Shown: positions 1 to 13,689 of the stretch, one piece after another | Position numbering within the stretch: position 1 is the stretch's first letter | How the letters are laid out: each line of letters starts with the position of its first letter | Assembly: GCA_018398815.1 (NCBI GenBank) | Contig: CM031611.1 | Location: 35,620,257-35,684,256 of the forward strand | Direction: 5' to 3' | Length of the DNA: 64,000 nt | From: Conus ventricosus | Lineage: Eukaryota > Mollusca > Gastropoda > Neogastropoda > Conidae | Translations under genes and position numbers: made by a program | Notes under the pieces: generated by a model | The model's input: only the letters and a program-made list of their open reading frames with translations | Database searches by the model: none | Told to the model about the DNA's origin: nothing

Positions 1-3000
1 CGGAGCCACATGTGCTTGCTGTGGAGCCAGTTAGAGCTGTTCGTGGAGCCAGTGGCTGAGAGTGGGTGGTAGCGCTGTTAGCCTGTGCGTGGGTGAGCCA
101 GTGCTGTGAACCTGGTTAGCGTGTTGAGGTGGGTGAGAGTTTGGTTTGGTTGCCACGTTGCCTGTTAGCAGGGTGGGATGGAGCTTTTGGGTAGCCAATT
201 CTAGTGGTGCAGATGGTTGGGTAGCCAGAGTGTGGTTAGCAACTGTGTGGTGCAGTAGCTGTGGAGCAGCTGCTGCGTTAGCAGATGAGCCTGTAGCGTG
301 AGCCACTGTTCAGCTTGTAGCCAGGAGTGAGCGTAGCTGTGGTGGGAGCACTGTCTGTGGTCAAGGGTTAGACTGTTTGCAGACGCGTTGAGAGAGTGGC
401 TGTGGAGCGGGACGTTCCTGTAGCAGACTGGTGGATGAGTGCTGTGGTAGCACACTGTCGCTGGTAGCAGAGGGTGAGCTGTGCGGTGTGGAGCCACCTG
501 TTAGCCTGTTGCGAGAGTGGGATGTAGCTGTTGCGTGGAGCCACTGTTCAGCCTGTTTAGCAAGAGGTGAGTGAGTGTGGTGCCGTTCAGCTTGCTGAGA
601 GTCGGTTGGCTGTGCGTGGTGCACTGTTCAGCTGTTAGCAGAGATGGAGAGGCGTGCTGTGGAGCCACGTTCTGCTTTAGCAGTGTTGGTGAGGAGGTGC
701 TGTGGTAGCACACTGTTCAGCTGTGCAGAGAGTGGTGATGAGCTGTGCGTGGTAGCCCACTGTTCAGCCTGTTGCGAGAGGGATGTGAGCTTTGCTGTGG
801 CTGCACTGTTCAGCCTGTTAGCAGGGTGGGTGAGAGCTGGCTGTGAGCCACTTTCAGCCTGTTAGCAGAGTGGGTTGAGAGCTGTGCTGTGGTAGCCCAC
901 TGTTCAGCTGTTAGCAAGTGAGTGGGATGCGTGGCGTTGTGGTAGCCCTGTCAGCTGTGCAGAGAGTGGGTGAGACTGTGGTTGCACCTGTTCGCCTGTT
1001 AGCAGAGAGTGGGTGAGCGGTGTGACCACGTTCAGCCTGGTTAGCTGTGATGGGTGCAGCTGTGCTGTGGTAGCCAAGTTCAGGCTGTTAGCAGGTGGCA
1101 AGCTGCTTGTTAGCCACACGTTAGCGTGTGAGCAGATGTGGGTGAGTGCTGTGGTTGCCACACTGTTAGCCTGTTGAGCGAGTGGGAGCCGCTGTGCGTG
1201 TTAGCATGGGTTAGCTGTGTGAGTGGTATGCACAGTCGTCTGTGGAGCAGGTTGAGCTGTGCTGTGGTGCCACAGACTGTGCTGTGAGTGCTGTCAGCCG
1301 TGTGATGGGAGCCGTGCTGTGCCTGTTGCAGGAGTGGCTGATGGTGGTGTGGAGCGCTGTTGGTAGCCACTGAGCTGTGAGAGGTGGGTGAGACTGTGCT
1401 GTGGTAGCCACTGTTCAGCTCGTTAGCAGAGAGTGGATGAGAGCTGGCTGTGGTAGCCACACTGTTCAGTGTTAAGAGTGGGTGAGAGTGTGCTGTAGCC
1501 ACACTGTTCAGCCTGTTAGCAGAGAGTGGGATGAGAGCTGTTGCTGGTAGCCCATGTTCAGCCTGTTGCAGGAGGGTGAGAGCTGTGCTGTGGTAGCCAC
1601 ACTGTTCAGCCTGTTGCAGAGAGGTGGGAGAGCTGTGCTTGGTAGCCACCTGTGCCTGTTAGCAGAGGTGGGTGGAGCTGTGGTGTGGTAGCCACCTGTT
1701 CAGCCTGTGAGAGAGTGGGTGAGAGCTGTGGTGGTAGCCACAGTTCATCTGTTAGCAGAGGTGCGGTGAAGCTGTGCTGTGGTAGCCACGTTCAGCCTGT
1801 TAGCAGAGATGGGATGAGAGCTGGCTGGGGCACACTGTTCCCTGTTGGCAAGATGGTGAGAGGTTGCTGTAGTCCATGTCAAGCCTGTTGCAGGGGGGGA
1901 TGAGAGCTGTGTGGGTAGCACACTGTTCAGCCTGTTAGCAGGGTGAGAGGGTGTGGATGCCACGTTCAGCCTGTTAGCAGAGAGTGGGTGAGCGGGTGGG
2001 AGCCACTTTCGGTGCACAGGTTAGTGGTGAGCTGGGTGGGTGAAGCTTCATGCTGTTGCAGCAGTGTTGCGAGTGGGAGAGAGCTGTGTGTGTAGCCACA
2101 TGTTCCTGTTAGAGAGGATGGAGAGTGTGCTTGTGTGCCAATGTTAGCCTTATGAGAGTGGGTGAGAGCTGGCTGTGGTAGCCACACTGTTCAGCCTGTT
2201 AGCAGGAGAGGGGGATGAGCTGTGCTGTGGTAGCCACACTGTTCAGCCTGTTAGCGAGAGTGGGGATGAGCTGTGCTGTGGTAGCCACACTGTTCAGCGT
2301 TAGCAGAGAGGGGTGGAGTGTGCTGTGGTGCCACCTGTTCAGCCTGTTAGCAGAGAGTGGGTGAGAGCTGTGCTTGTGTAGCCACCTGTTCAGCCTGTTG
2401 CGAGAGTGGGATGAGAGCTGTGCTGTGGTAGCCACACTGTTCAGCCGTTAGCAGGGTGGGGTGAGAGCTGTGCTGTGGTTAGCCACTGTTCAGCTGTTAG
2501 CAGAGAGTGGGGATGAGAGCTGTGCTGTGGTAGCCCACTGTTCAGCCTGTTAGCGAGAGTGGGGTGAGAGCTGTGGTGCCTGTGTAGCCACACTGTTCAG
2601 CCTGTTAGAGAGGGTGGGTGTGGAGCCCTGTTCGGTTAGCAACTGTTCAGCCTGTTAGCGAGAGTGGGATGAGAGCTGGTGGTACCACATGTTCAGCCTG
2701 TTAGCAGAGAGTGGGTGAGAGCTGTGGTGGTAGCCACACTGTTCCGCTGTTAGCAGAGAGTGGGATGAGGCTGTGCTGTGGTAGCCACACTGTTCAGCCT
2801 GTTAGCAGGAGGGGTTGGAGAGCTGTGCTGGTAGCCACAGTTAGCCTGTTGCAGAGAGTGAGAGTGAGGGTGCATGGTAGCCTGTTGTCAACGTTAGCAG
2901 AGGTGGGATGAGAGCTGTGCTGTGGTAGCCACACTGTTAGCCTGTAAGAGGTGGGATGAGAGCTGTGCTGTGGTAGCCACACTGTTCAGTTGTTAGAGAG

Positions 3001-4975
3001 TGGGTGAGAGCTGTGCTGTGGTAGCCCCTGTTCGCTAGCAGGAGTGGGATGAGAGCTGTGCTGTGGTAGCCACACTTTCAGCCTTTAAGAGAGTGGGATG
3101 AGGAGCTGTGCTGTGGTAGCCACACTGTTCAGCCTGTTAGAGAGAGTGGGATGAGAGCTGTGCTGTGGTAGCCACTTTCAGCCTGTTAGAGAGGGGAGGG
3201 GCTGGGTGTGCATGTAGCCCACTGTTCAAGGTGGGTTAGAGCTGGTGGGTGCCACACTGTTGCTTGTTAGCAGATGGTTGCTGTAGGGGTGGGTGCCACA
3301 TGTCAGCGTTAAGAGAGTGGTGAGGTGCGGGAGGCTTGCTGTCAGGGTAGCAATGGGTTGTAGCCAGCTGGTGCACTGTGCAGGGTGCAGCTGTAGCTGG
3401 TAGAGGCTGGTGTGGGTGCCTCTGTTCAGCTGGACGAGAGTGGGTGAGAGCGTGCTGTGGTAGCCACAGTTGGCGTGCGAGGTGGGTGAGAGCTGTTGGT
3501 AGCCACACTGTTCGCCTGTTGAGAGAGTGTGGGGTGAGACTGTTCTGTTAGCAATGTGCGCTGTTGGGGAGAGACTGTGTGCCGGTTGCACAGTGGGCTG
3601 TTAGCGGGGGAAGTTGCTGTTGGGTGGGTGACCACTGTTGCCTGTTAGAGGGGTGGAGCTGTTGGTGCGACACTGTTCAGCCGTTAGCACGTGGGGTGGA
3701 GCTGTGGTGGTAGCCATCACTGTTCAGCCTTTAGCAGTAGTGGGTGAGATGTGTGCTGGTGGTAGCCACACTGTTCACCTGTTAGCGAGAGGGGTGAGAG
3801 CTGGTTTTGGTAGCCAACTTCAGCCTGTTAGCAGAAGTGGGTAAGTGGTGTGGTGCAACTCAGCCTGTTAGCAAGAGGGTGGGCTGTGTGTGTGGCCAAC
3901 GTTCGCCTGTTGCAGGTGTTGGTGAGTGGGGAGACCTGTCGCCTGTAGCCAGTGTGGATGAGTTGATGTGGGTGCCACATGTCGCTGTTGCAGAGAGTGG
4001 CGTGTGCGGTAGCCACACGTGCTGTTGCAGAGGGGTGGAGCTGTGCTGTGGTAGCCACTGTTCAGCCTGTTGGAGTGGGTAGCTTGCTGTGTAGCCACAT
4101 GTAAGTGTGCGAGCCGGGTAGGCTTGCTGGTAGCCACACTGTTCAGCCTGTTAGAGAGGGGTGAGAGCTGTGGTGTGGTAGCCAACTGTTCAGCCTGTTG
4201 CAGATGGGTGAGGTGTGTGTGGTAGCCACACTGTTCAGCTGTTAGCAAGAGGGGATGAGAGCTGTGCTGTGGTAGCCACAGTTCAGCCGTTAGCAGAGAG
4301 TGGGATGAGAGCTGTGTGTGAGCCACATTGCGTTGAGAGATGGATGGGTAGCGTGGTAGAAGGTTTGCCACAGTTCAGCCTGTTGCAGAGGGTGGAGCTG
4401 TGCTGTGTAGCCACACTGTTCAGCCTGTTAGCAGAGAGTGGGAGAGAGCTGTGCTGTGGTAGCCACATGTTCAGCCTGTTAGCAGAGAGTGGGATGAGAG
4501 CTGTGCTGTGGTGCCACACTGTTCAGCCTGTTAGCAGAGAGTGGGATGAGAGCTGTGCTGTGGTAGCCACACTGTTCAGCCTGTTAGCAGAGAGTGGGAT
4601 GAGAGCTGTGCTGTGGTAGCCACACTGTTCAGCCTGTTAGCAGAGAGTGGGATGAGAGCTGTGCTGTGGTAGCCACACTGTTCAGCCTGTTAGCAGAGAG
4701 TGGGATGAGAGCTGTGCTGTGGTAGCCACACTGTTCAGCCTGTTAGCAGAGAGTGGGATGAGAGCTGTGCTGTGGTAGCCACACTGTTCAGCCTGTTAGC
4801 AGAGAGTGGGATGAGAGCTGTGCTGTGGTAGCCACACTGTTCAGCCTGTTAGCAGAGAGTGGATGAGAGCTGTGCTGTGGTAGCCACACTGTTCAGCCTG
4901 TTAGCAGAGAGTGGGATGAGAGCTGTGCTGTGGTAGCCACACTGTTCAGCCTGTTAGCAGAGAGTGGGTTAGAGC
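1..4975. repeat. 53-bp satellite array
   Basis: This is a head-to-tail tandem array with a 53-bp unit that reads AGCTGTGCTGTGGTAGCCAC, then ACTGTTCAGCCTGTTAGCAG, then AGAGTGGGATGAG. By length it holds roughly 94 units. From about 4410 to 4970 the units are nearly identical; towards position 1 they carry many one-base and few-base losses. A single unit of the same family lies at about 12698-12750, in front of the second copy of the flanking segment. Short reading frames on either strand follow the repeat period and are not genes. Confidence 0.96.
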
Positions 4976-5656
4976 TGTCTTCTCTTGACATACACCAACA
5001 TTCATTGAAAACAGTGGCCTACGTTAAGGAACAGGAAGAAAAAAAATCAGAATAGCACTGCAAATAAAATTGCAACAGCATTCAAACAGTTGACTTATCT
5101 ACCGAGAAGTTTTCAGATCGTTTGATAGAATCCCTTTGGAAGACGATTTCGACCTCTCTTGCCCCCTCCCCCTCCCTCCGCCCTCTCTCCTTCCCCAAAC
5201 AGAACCAAAATGTTTAATCGTTCTGGGTCTTTTGGAGTATGAAGAATGCAACAACAAAGTATGTACACTGGATAGCCGTTTCATTGCAAACAAATCAAAA
5301 CAAAAGACACATGAAAGTAACATATGAAACGAATGTGAATATATCAAAAGAAAACTATCATAAGCACCATAGTTCCGATTATAATTTAATAACCATGCCA
5401 CCTGTTAGGAATTTATTCATTTTTTAAAAATCTTTTCTTCCTACATCGAAATTGAATTACGAATAATGAATGCTGATGAAAGAAAATAAATAGTCGCTGG
5501 GAATCAGCTTCGCAGTGGTTTTAGAAAGAGGAATCCCAGCCATGGAAATGTGTCATCGCAAAATACTAAATATCACACTTACACACCGGCGAAAAAAAAC
5601 AAAAACAAAAAAACAACGTCTAACCACCAAAGCATCAAATCAGACCTTATGAAAAT

Positions 5657-5800
5657 ATGCTGACATTGATAAGGAAATTGCTTTGGTATGGCCATGTATC
5701 GAGAGCCAATTGCATTGTTAAGATAATCCTTCAGGGAACTGCTAAGAGAGAAAGACAGACGGGGAAAAACCGACAGCCTGACAACATCGCAGAAGGACAG
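5657..5800 (+). pseudogene. LINE C-terminal remnant
   Basis: The frame starting at 5657 contains [20 protein letters not shown], then [20 protein letters not shown]. This matches the pattern (R-W-x-GHV ... ILQGT ... G+R+RGR ... DNI-EW) found at the carboxyl end of many animal non-LTR retrotransposon polyproteins. The frame then runs open through a minisatellite to 7009, but that extension is low-complexity His/Pro/Thr and not real protein. Copy 2 at 13437 keeps the following W-T. No RT domain lies upstream, so this is a fragment. Family assignment is uncertain. Confidence 0.75.
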
Positions 5801-5900
5801 TCAAGTCAAGTCAAGTCGAGAACACTTTATTATCTCCAAAGAGAAATTAAGAGTGGCCATACAAACATATCTATGGATCTATATTTAACAATCATAAATC
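5801..5900. repeat. Tail shared by both copies (CTTTATTATCTCC)
   Basis: A (GTCAA)n run followed by GAGAACACTTTATTATCTCC and an AT-rich stretch lies directly behind the LINE remnant, and again at 13577-13690. It is probably a 3' tail of a retroelement; I cannot name the family. Confidence 0.5.
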
Positions 5901-5904
5901 ACAC

Positions 5905-6992
5905 CCACCCATCCACCCCCACCCATCCACCCATCCACCCCCACCCATCCACCCACCCACTCACCCATCCACCCATCCACCCACCCATCCACCCATCCAC
6001 TCACCATCCACCCATCCACCCCCACCCATCCACCCACCCATCCACCCACCCATCCACCCCCACCCATCCACCCACCCATCCACCCACCCATCCACCCCCA
6101 CCCATCCACTCACCCCATCCACCCATCCACCCCCACCCATCCACCCACCCATCCACCCACCCATCCACCCCCACCCATCCACCCCCACCCATCCACCCAC
6201 CCATCCACTCACCCACTCACCCATCACCCATCCACCCCCACCCATCCACCCACCCATCCACCCACCCATCACCCATCCACCCCACCCATCCACCCACCCA
6301 CTCACCCATCCACCCATCCACCCCCACCCATCCCCCCACCCATCCACCCCACCCATCCACCCACCCATCCACCCCCACCCATCCACCCACCCATCCACCC
6401 CCACCCATCCACCCACCCATCCACCCCCACCCATCCACCCACCCATCCACCCCCACCCATCCACCCACCCATCCACCCCACCCATCCACCCATCCACCCC
6501 ACCCATCCCCCCACCCATCCACCCATCCACCCCACCCATCCACCCACCCATCCACCCCCCCCCATCCACCCACCCATCCACCCCACCCATCCACCATCCA
6601 CCCCCACCCATCCACCCACCCATCCACCCATCCACCCCCACCCATCCACCCCCACCCATCCACCCACCCATCCACCCATCCACCCCCACCCATCCACCCA
6701 TCCACCCCCACCCATCCACCCACCCATCCACCCCCACCCATCCACCCACCCATCCACCCCCACCCATCCACCCCCACCCATCCACCCCCACCCATCCACC
6801 CACCCATCCACCCCCACCATCCACCCACCCATCCACCCATCCACCCCCACCCATCCACCCACCCATCCACCCACCCATCCACCCCCCCATCCACCCACCC
6901 ATCCACCCATCCACCCCCACCCATCCACCCACCCATCCACCCATCCACCCCCACCCATCCACCCACCCACTCACCCATCCACCCACCCACTC
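5905..6992. repeat. CCCA/TCCA minisatellite (G-rich on the minus strand)
   Basis: About 1.09 kb of ACCC, ATCC and CCCCC blocks in irregular order. The plus strand has almost no G; the minus strand is runs of GGG separated by one to five bases. Long open frames on both strands are by-products of the 4-base period. The same position in copy 2 (13690-14103) carries a different, 45-bp array. Confidence 0.97.
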
Positions 6993-7609
6993 ACACCCAC
7001 ACGGAATAATTCACACACACTCATATATAATATACAAACAAGCTTTCTGAACCGGATCTCATCGAAAGTTCAGTTTTGATTCAGGAGTTTAATGGAATTG
7101 GGCAGGAAACTGTTTTAAGTTCTATTTGTTTAGAATTTCGGAATTGGAATCTTCGTCCAGATGGTAGAACATTGTACTTTTTTGAAAGAACATGAAGAGA
7201 ACTGTCGGCAGCCATGTTCACAGCTTTTTGTGTGACATGACATTCATACAATTTAACTAACTGTCCTTGTGTTTTGGGTTTTTTTAAACCAATAATCTCT
7301 CCACTTGTATTCAGCACTCTGTTTAAAATGGGTTTTTTTCGCACTAAGATTTCCCAACCAGGATAAAAGGCAAGGAAACAGGTAGCAGAGACCCAAGGTC
7401 CTGACGCACCGCTGAGAAAGCTGGTGGAAGCTGGTGGACCTTTTTTTACAGTGCTTCACCCAAATGACTTTTCATGGAGTGAAGGAGAAGAGAGATACGA
7501 TACTTATGAATAGATATACATTTACATTGACAGTATTATATTGATAAAACCGTATCTTGTTCATATATTTAGATAGTGACGAGAACAGAATGTTGGATTA
7601 TAAACTAAA
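6993..7609. other. Unique-looking part of duplicated segment
   Basis: AT-rich sequence shared with 14104-14690 at near identity. Frames on the minus strand (7081-7459) differ from copy 2 by indels and show no recognisable domain. I see no gene here. Confidence 0.6.
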
Positions 7610-7622
7610 CTCTGTCTCTGTC

Positions 7623-7656
<34 letters not shown>

Positions 7657-7657
7657 A

Positions 7658-7731
<74 letters not shown>
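7610..7731. repeat. (TCTG)n-(TC)n microsatellite
   Basis: A compound microsatellite shared with 14690-14858, where the TCTG part is longer. Confidence 0.97.
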
Positions 7732-7734
<3 letters not shown>

Positions 7735-7819
7735 ACAAGGGTGTATCCCCTTGTGGCATTGCTGCAGTTCTGATATAAACTACAAGCCATAGACACGGAT
7801 GGAATGGTTATAATATAAC

Positions 7820-7879
7820 AGGTGAATATCATCTGGTTTTAAGAAAGGATGCTCTACATGCATAACGTGTTTACATCAC
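7820..7879 (+). pseudogene. Truncated RT remnant (copy 1)
   Basis: This encodes the beginning of the same RT stretch seen in full at 14930-15190, with residues SGFKKGCST readable. Homology to copy 2 ends near 7879, shortly before the assembly gap. Confidence 0.5.
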
Positions 7880-7910
7880 AACACTAAAAAGGTTTTCCTC
7901 TACCTCCTCG

Positions 7911-8010
7911 NNNNNNNNNNNNNNNNNNNNNNNNNNNNNNNNNNNNNNNNNNNNNNNNNNNNNNNNNNNNNNNNNNNNNNNNNNNNNNNNNNNNNNNNNN
8001 NNNNNNNNNN
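7911..8010. other. Assembly gap, 100 N
   Basis: Exactly 100 N, the conventional filler for a gap of unknown size. The sequence to its left is the end of duplicated copy 1; the sequence to its right is GC-rich and unrelated, so the join may omit or misorder sequence. Confidence 1.
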
Positions 8011-9779
<1,769 letters not shown>

Positions 9780-9780
<1 letters not shown>

Positions 9781-9792
9781 AAATCTGTTCAG
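9780..9792. repeat. Left target-site duplication of long retroposon
   Basis: AAAATCTGTTCAG at 9780-9792 recurs at 10648-10660 directly after a poly-A tract, as expected for target-primed reverse transcription. Confidence 0.85.
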
Positions 9793-10647
9793 CAACCAGC
9801 TGCCGTGGCGAAGTGGTTAGCGTCGCGGACTCCCGGCTGAGAGGTCGTGGGTTCGAATCCCATCAGAGTCATGTGGGTTTTTCTGCCCCGACCGGCTCCT
9901 ACCCAGAGTTGAGTTTGCTGCGGACTCAGTTGGGAAGACTGGGACCACACAGTCGAGTTTCATCCACTTAATGGATGCGTTTCTGAGAGTGTTGCTCAAA
10001 TTTCCTGACCAACACTGCAGGTGCCTGTATCTCTCGGGCCTGGTTGACGCCGGGATATATTATGAAAGGAAGCGTAGAGTACAGCCCTGTCATGTAGTCT
10101 CAGACCAAAATGGAAATCCGTAGCATCATCTTAATCATCCTCATTCTCATCGATCAGCATAAGGGGAAAAAAAGTGTCTCAAATTCTGTGACCCTTCATG
10201 CCCTGCTCTCATGGTGACCTCAGTTTCGATGTCCTCTCCACGTCTGTGGCCTTGGTTTGGTTCCGTCGGGGTCACCGGTATCGGCGAGTCCATGGGGGAT
10301 GTCGTTGGACGGACATGGTGGCGCCCTCCGGAGGGAGAGCTCACTCACGTCGGCTCCGCGACTAAGCAATTATTGTCGTCAGTAGGGGGCTTAGTAGGTG
10401 GTGTCCTGCGTATGTTGGATCAGAACAGGCGCCACTGAACACCACCGAAGTGACTCGGCAGCAGTGCAGTGTCTCCTCCGGTGGGTTGCCTCTTGACGAC
10501 TTGACATTGACTGCTCCCTGTGGATTGCCGGTGCCGGGGCTGCGGCGGGGCCGACCGGACTGTGGCTGTGGACAGGGTGTCGGAACGAGCGGCGTGGGTG
10601 CACTGCCTCTGAGGTGGCGCAGAGGTTGGGACAAAAAAAAAAAAAAA
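9793..10647 (+). mobile_element. Long tRNA-headed retroposon (SINE-like, about 855 bp)
   Basis: The element starts a few bases before a tRNA-like head (9800-9870), continues through about 770 bp of GC-balanced body and ends in an 18-19 base poly-A tract at 10633-10650. A 13-bp target-site duplication flanks it. The head carries RNA polymerase III box A and box B sequences. No protein domain is visible in the body. SINEs are usually 150-500 bp, so the length is unusual; it may be a composite of a tRNA SINE and a read-through or fused sequence. The SINE family is not assigned. Confidence 0.85.
9800..9870 (+). promoter_or_regulatory. tRNA-like pol III promoter (box A, box B)
   Basis: Box A is TGGCGAAGTGGTT at 9806-9818 and box B is GGTTCGAATCC at 9850-9860, spaced as in tRNA genes. 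The 3' half continues into the retroposon body instead of ending in a T-run, so this is the internal promoter of a SINE and not a functional tRNA gene. Confidence 0.85.
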
Positions 10648-10660
10648 AAAATCTGTTCAG

Positions 10661-10669
10661 GTCCCATAA

Positions 10670-10704
<35 letters not shown>

Positions 10705-10890
10705 CTAAATTTCCATTCTTTATCGAATGAGTGTTCTGAGTTCTCTTGCTATTCTTGCATGTGTGTGTGTGGTGTATGTGTGCGCGCGTGTGTGTGTGTG
10801 TGTGTGTGTGTGTGGGGGGGGGGGGGGGTATATGGGTGTGTGTGGGTGTAAGTAGGGGGGCGGGGGGGGGGGGGGGGGGGCGTGGATGTA
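10661..10890. repeat. TC, TG and poly-G microsatellites
   Basis: (TC)n lies at 10672-10700, and (TG)n followed by G-runs at 10760-10880. Nothing else is seen. Confidence 0.9.
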
Positions 10891-11815
10891 GGTGTGGTGT
10901 TGTGTTGTGTTGTGTTCTCTTTTTAAAAAGTTTTCGTCTAAACCGTTTGAAAATCCAAAGGTCGAACGCGTGGACTCTGTTGGGTATTAGCGCTTGTTCC
11001 GTTCGGAATTCTCTAAAACAAACGACTTCATTCTTCTTCCTCTCCACACATCAGTCAGCTTTCATGCGATGAAAAGATACTCAAACCTTTTGCTTAGGCC
11101 ACTTACCCACTACGATGACTCCAGTCAACCAAAGCTGAAGAGCCGGCGTTGCATTGGATTTGTTTGGAGCGACAAAACTGATACAATCAATAAAGAGGAG
11201 GATTACACTGACGATCATCAGAAGCGCGGAACGTGGACATTCCTGATTGGATTTGTGGCATCTTTGTTTTGAAGTTAACGTGGATTAAACCATTCACCGT
11301 CATCATATCGAAGCCTTTTGTTTGTTTGTTTGTTTATCAGACAGCCGTTGTAATATCTGTCTTCAGCCGGTTTTCGACTCTTGTTTACGACGCATCACCA
11401 GAAATCGATCTCTGTGTATGTGACCACACATGGTATCTAACAGAAACATGACACCTATAATTCGGCGATGTTCTCACTGGCATGGGGAGAAAACCACAGT
11501 CCAACAACCCCCACACGCAGCCAGCAAAGAACAGAGTAAGGACATGGGAAGAAAAGTACTATTGAGAAACAAGCGGCAAAAATACATAAAGAAGAATCAA
11601 TAGCAAAGAAAACACTAAAGTCTGAGCTTGAGAGGTCAAAAAGGATGCAAGGGTGTCCAGTTTTACCGGCAGTTTGAGTGGTCAGCTCTGCTGCTTAAAA
11701 ACTCAAGCATTATCAGTCACGTCAGTGCAGACAACGACTCAGAAGTGTGCAAAAGAGCCTTTCACTGAATCTCACGAGAAATGCTACTGCCACTGTACCC
11801 CGCATGCTTCTCTTT
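10891..11815. other. No feature recognised
   Basis: Mixed-composition sequence. Short frames (for example 10994-11272 and 11233-11451 on the plus strand) lack domain similarity I can recognise or plausible splice structure. Confidence 0.5.
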
Positions 11816-11819
11816 TCCT

Positions 11820-12090
11820 GTTGTAGATCATCTTGAACATAAAACGCTTGTTGTGGTTACACTTTTTTTCCCCAGTTGTGGATCATCTTGAACATAAAAC
11901 GCTTGTTGTGGCTACACTTTTTTTTCCAGTTGTACATCATCTTTAACATAAAACGCTTATTGTGGTTACACAGTTCTTTTTTGGGTTGTAGATAATCTTT
12001 AACATAAAACGCTTATTGTGGTTACACAGTTCTTTTTTAGTTGTAGATCATCTTTAACATAATACGCTTGGGTTACACAATTCGAATCAT
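11820..12090. repeat. 55-bp tandem repeat, five units
   Basis: Units starting at about 11820, 11876, 11929, 11985 and 12040 share GTTGTAGATCATCTT, AACATAAAACGCTTGTTGTG and GTTACAC. The last unit runs into a sequence whose reverse complement is at 20366-20475. Confidence 0.92.
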
Positions 12091-12144
12091 ATAATACATT
12101 CGGGAAAAACGTTTCCGGGCTGCAGCAGAAAGCTAATTTGGATT

Positions 12145-12216
<72 letters not shown>

Positions 12217-12222
12217 ACACAC
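12091..12222 (-). repeat. Dispersed repeat next to (CA)n
   Basis: Sequence 12085-12135 followed by (CA)n at 12149-12222. The reverse complement of 12040-12135 resembles 20376-20475, including GAATGTATTAT and AAGCGTATTATGTTAAAGAT, and that copy also adjoins a CA array. This indicates a dispersed element whose end is a CA microsatellite. Confidence 0.75.
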
Positions 12223-12693
12223 GTGCGCGCGTGCGCGCGCTTGAATAAACCAGCTCTGCGTCTCCATAGCAAGGAAGTTAACACAACTTGACTTATTACG
12301 TTCCTTGATATAGATAATGTCTCTGCGATGAGACGCACAGCCTGTGCTTTTTACACCCGCTAATATCTCGCAATGAAACCTCCGCCGGCGGTTAAAGCAT
12401 TTGATGAAAAGTTGGAGTGGGAAAAGGTGATCAGAATTTCCAGGCCGCTTTTTTTTTAAAAAGCTAACAGATCTCTGACTTGTCCAGAATCTGACTTTAT
12501 TTGGTACAAGTTCGAGTGCAGAGTAACTCTAAAACAAACAGTGAAGGAATAATTGTTGTGTTTGTAGATCGCCGAGGATGGTTACTAACAAAAGCGTTGC
12601 GTTTCGATCATTTGGGTCCTCTACGTAAGTAATAAAATGACAAATTAAAAAAAACACACACAAAAACGTCACGAACAAGAAAAGGAATCAAAA
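12223..12693. other. No feature recognised
   Basis: AT-rich sequence with no coding signal. Confidence 0.5.
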
Positions 12694-13436
12694 GTTAGCT
12701 GTGGTAGCCACACTGTTCAGCCTGTTAGCAGAGAGTGGGGTGAGAGCTGTCTTCTCTTGACATACACCAACATTCATTGAAAACAGTGGCCTACGTTAAG
12801 GAACAGGGAGAAAAAAATCAGAATAGCACTGGAAATAAAATTGCAAACAGCATTCAAACAGTTGACTTATCTACCGAGAAGTTTTCAGATCGTTTGATAG
12901 AATCCCTTTGGAAGACGATTTCTACCTCTCTTGTCCCCTCCCCCTCCCTCTCGCCCTCTCTCCTTCCCCAAACAGAACCATAATGTTTAATCGTTCTGGG
13001 TCTTTTGGAGTATGAAGAATGCAACAACAAAGTATGTACACTGGATAGCCGTTTCATTGCAAACAAATCAAAACAAAAGACACATGAAAGTAACATATGA
13101 AACGAATGTGAATATATCAAAAGAAAACTATCATAAGCACCATAGTTCCGATTATAATTTAATAACCATGCCACCTGTTAGGAATTTATTCATTTTTTAA
13201 AAATCTTTTCTTCCTACATCGAAATTGAATTACGAATACTGAATGCTGATGAAAGAAAATAAATAGTCGCTGGGAATCAGCTTCGCAGTGGATTTAGAAA
13301 GAGGAATCCCAGCCATGGAAATGTGTCATCGCAAAATACTAAATATCACACTTACTGACCATATCACCGGCGAAAAAAACAAAAACAAAAAAACAACGTC
13401 TAACCACCTAAGCATCAAATCAGACCTTATGAAAAT

Positions 13437-13590
13437 ATGCTGACATTGATAAGGAAATTGCTTTGGTATGGCCATGTATCGAGAGCCAATTGCATTGTTA
13501 AGATAATCCTTCAGGGAACTGCTAAGAGAGAAAGACAGAGGGGGAAAAACCGACAGCCTGACAACATCGCAGAATGGACAGTCAAGTCAA
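13437..13590 (+). pseudogene. LINE C-terminal remnant (copy 2)
   Basis: Same reading frame as 5657-5800, with the terminal residues N-I-A-E-W-T kept, which fits the usual D-N-I-x-E-W ending of these LINE polyproteins. It is a fragment with no upstream RT. Confidence 0.75.
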
Positions 13591-13689
13591 GTCAAGTCGA
13601 GAACACTTTATTATCTCCAAAGAGAAATTAAGAGTGGCCATACAAACATATCTATGGATCTTATTTAACAAATCATAAATCACACCCAC

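Larger units (their letters stand above)
4976..7879. repeat. Duplicated segment, copy 1
   Basis: From the end of the satellite to about 7879 this sequence matches 12751-15009 in the same orientation almost base for base, except for internal tandem arrays. Shared landmarks are CTTCTCTTGACATACACC at the left, a LINE C-terminal remnant (5657-5800), a motif ending in CTTTATTATCTCC, a minisatellite, a TCTG/TC microsatellite and the beginning of an RT remnant. Homology stops about 30 bases before the assembly gap. Confidence 0.93.

Noticed and set aside
5657..7009. 450-codon open frame on the plus strand
   Set aside because: Only the first ~48 codons resemble a LINE. The remainder is His/Pro/Thr from a 4-base repeat, and the minus strand is equally open.
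9800..9870. Functional tRNA gene
   Set aside because: Boxes A and B are good, but there is no terminator and the unit continues into a retroposon with poly-A and target-site duplication.
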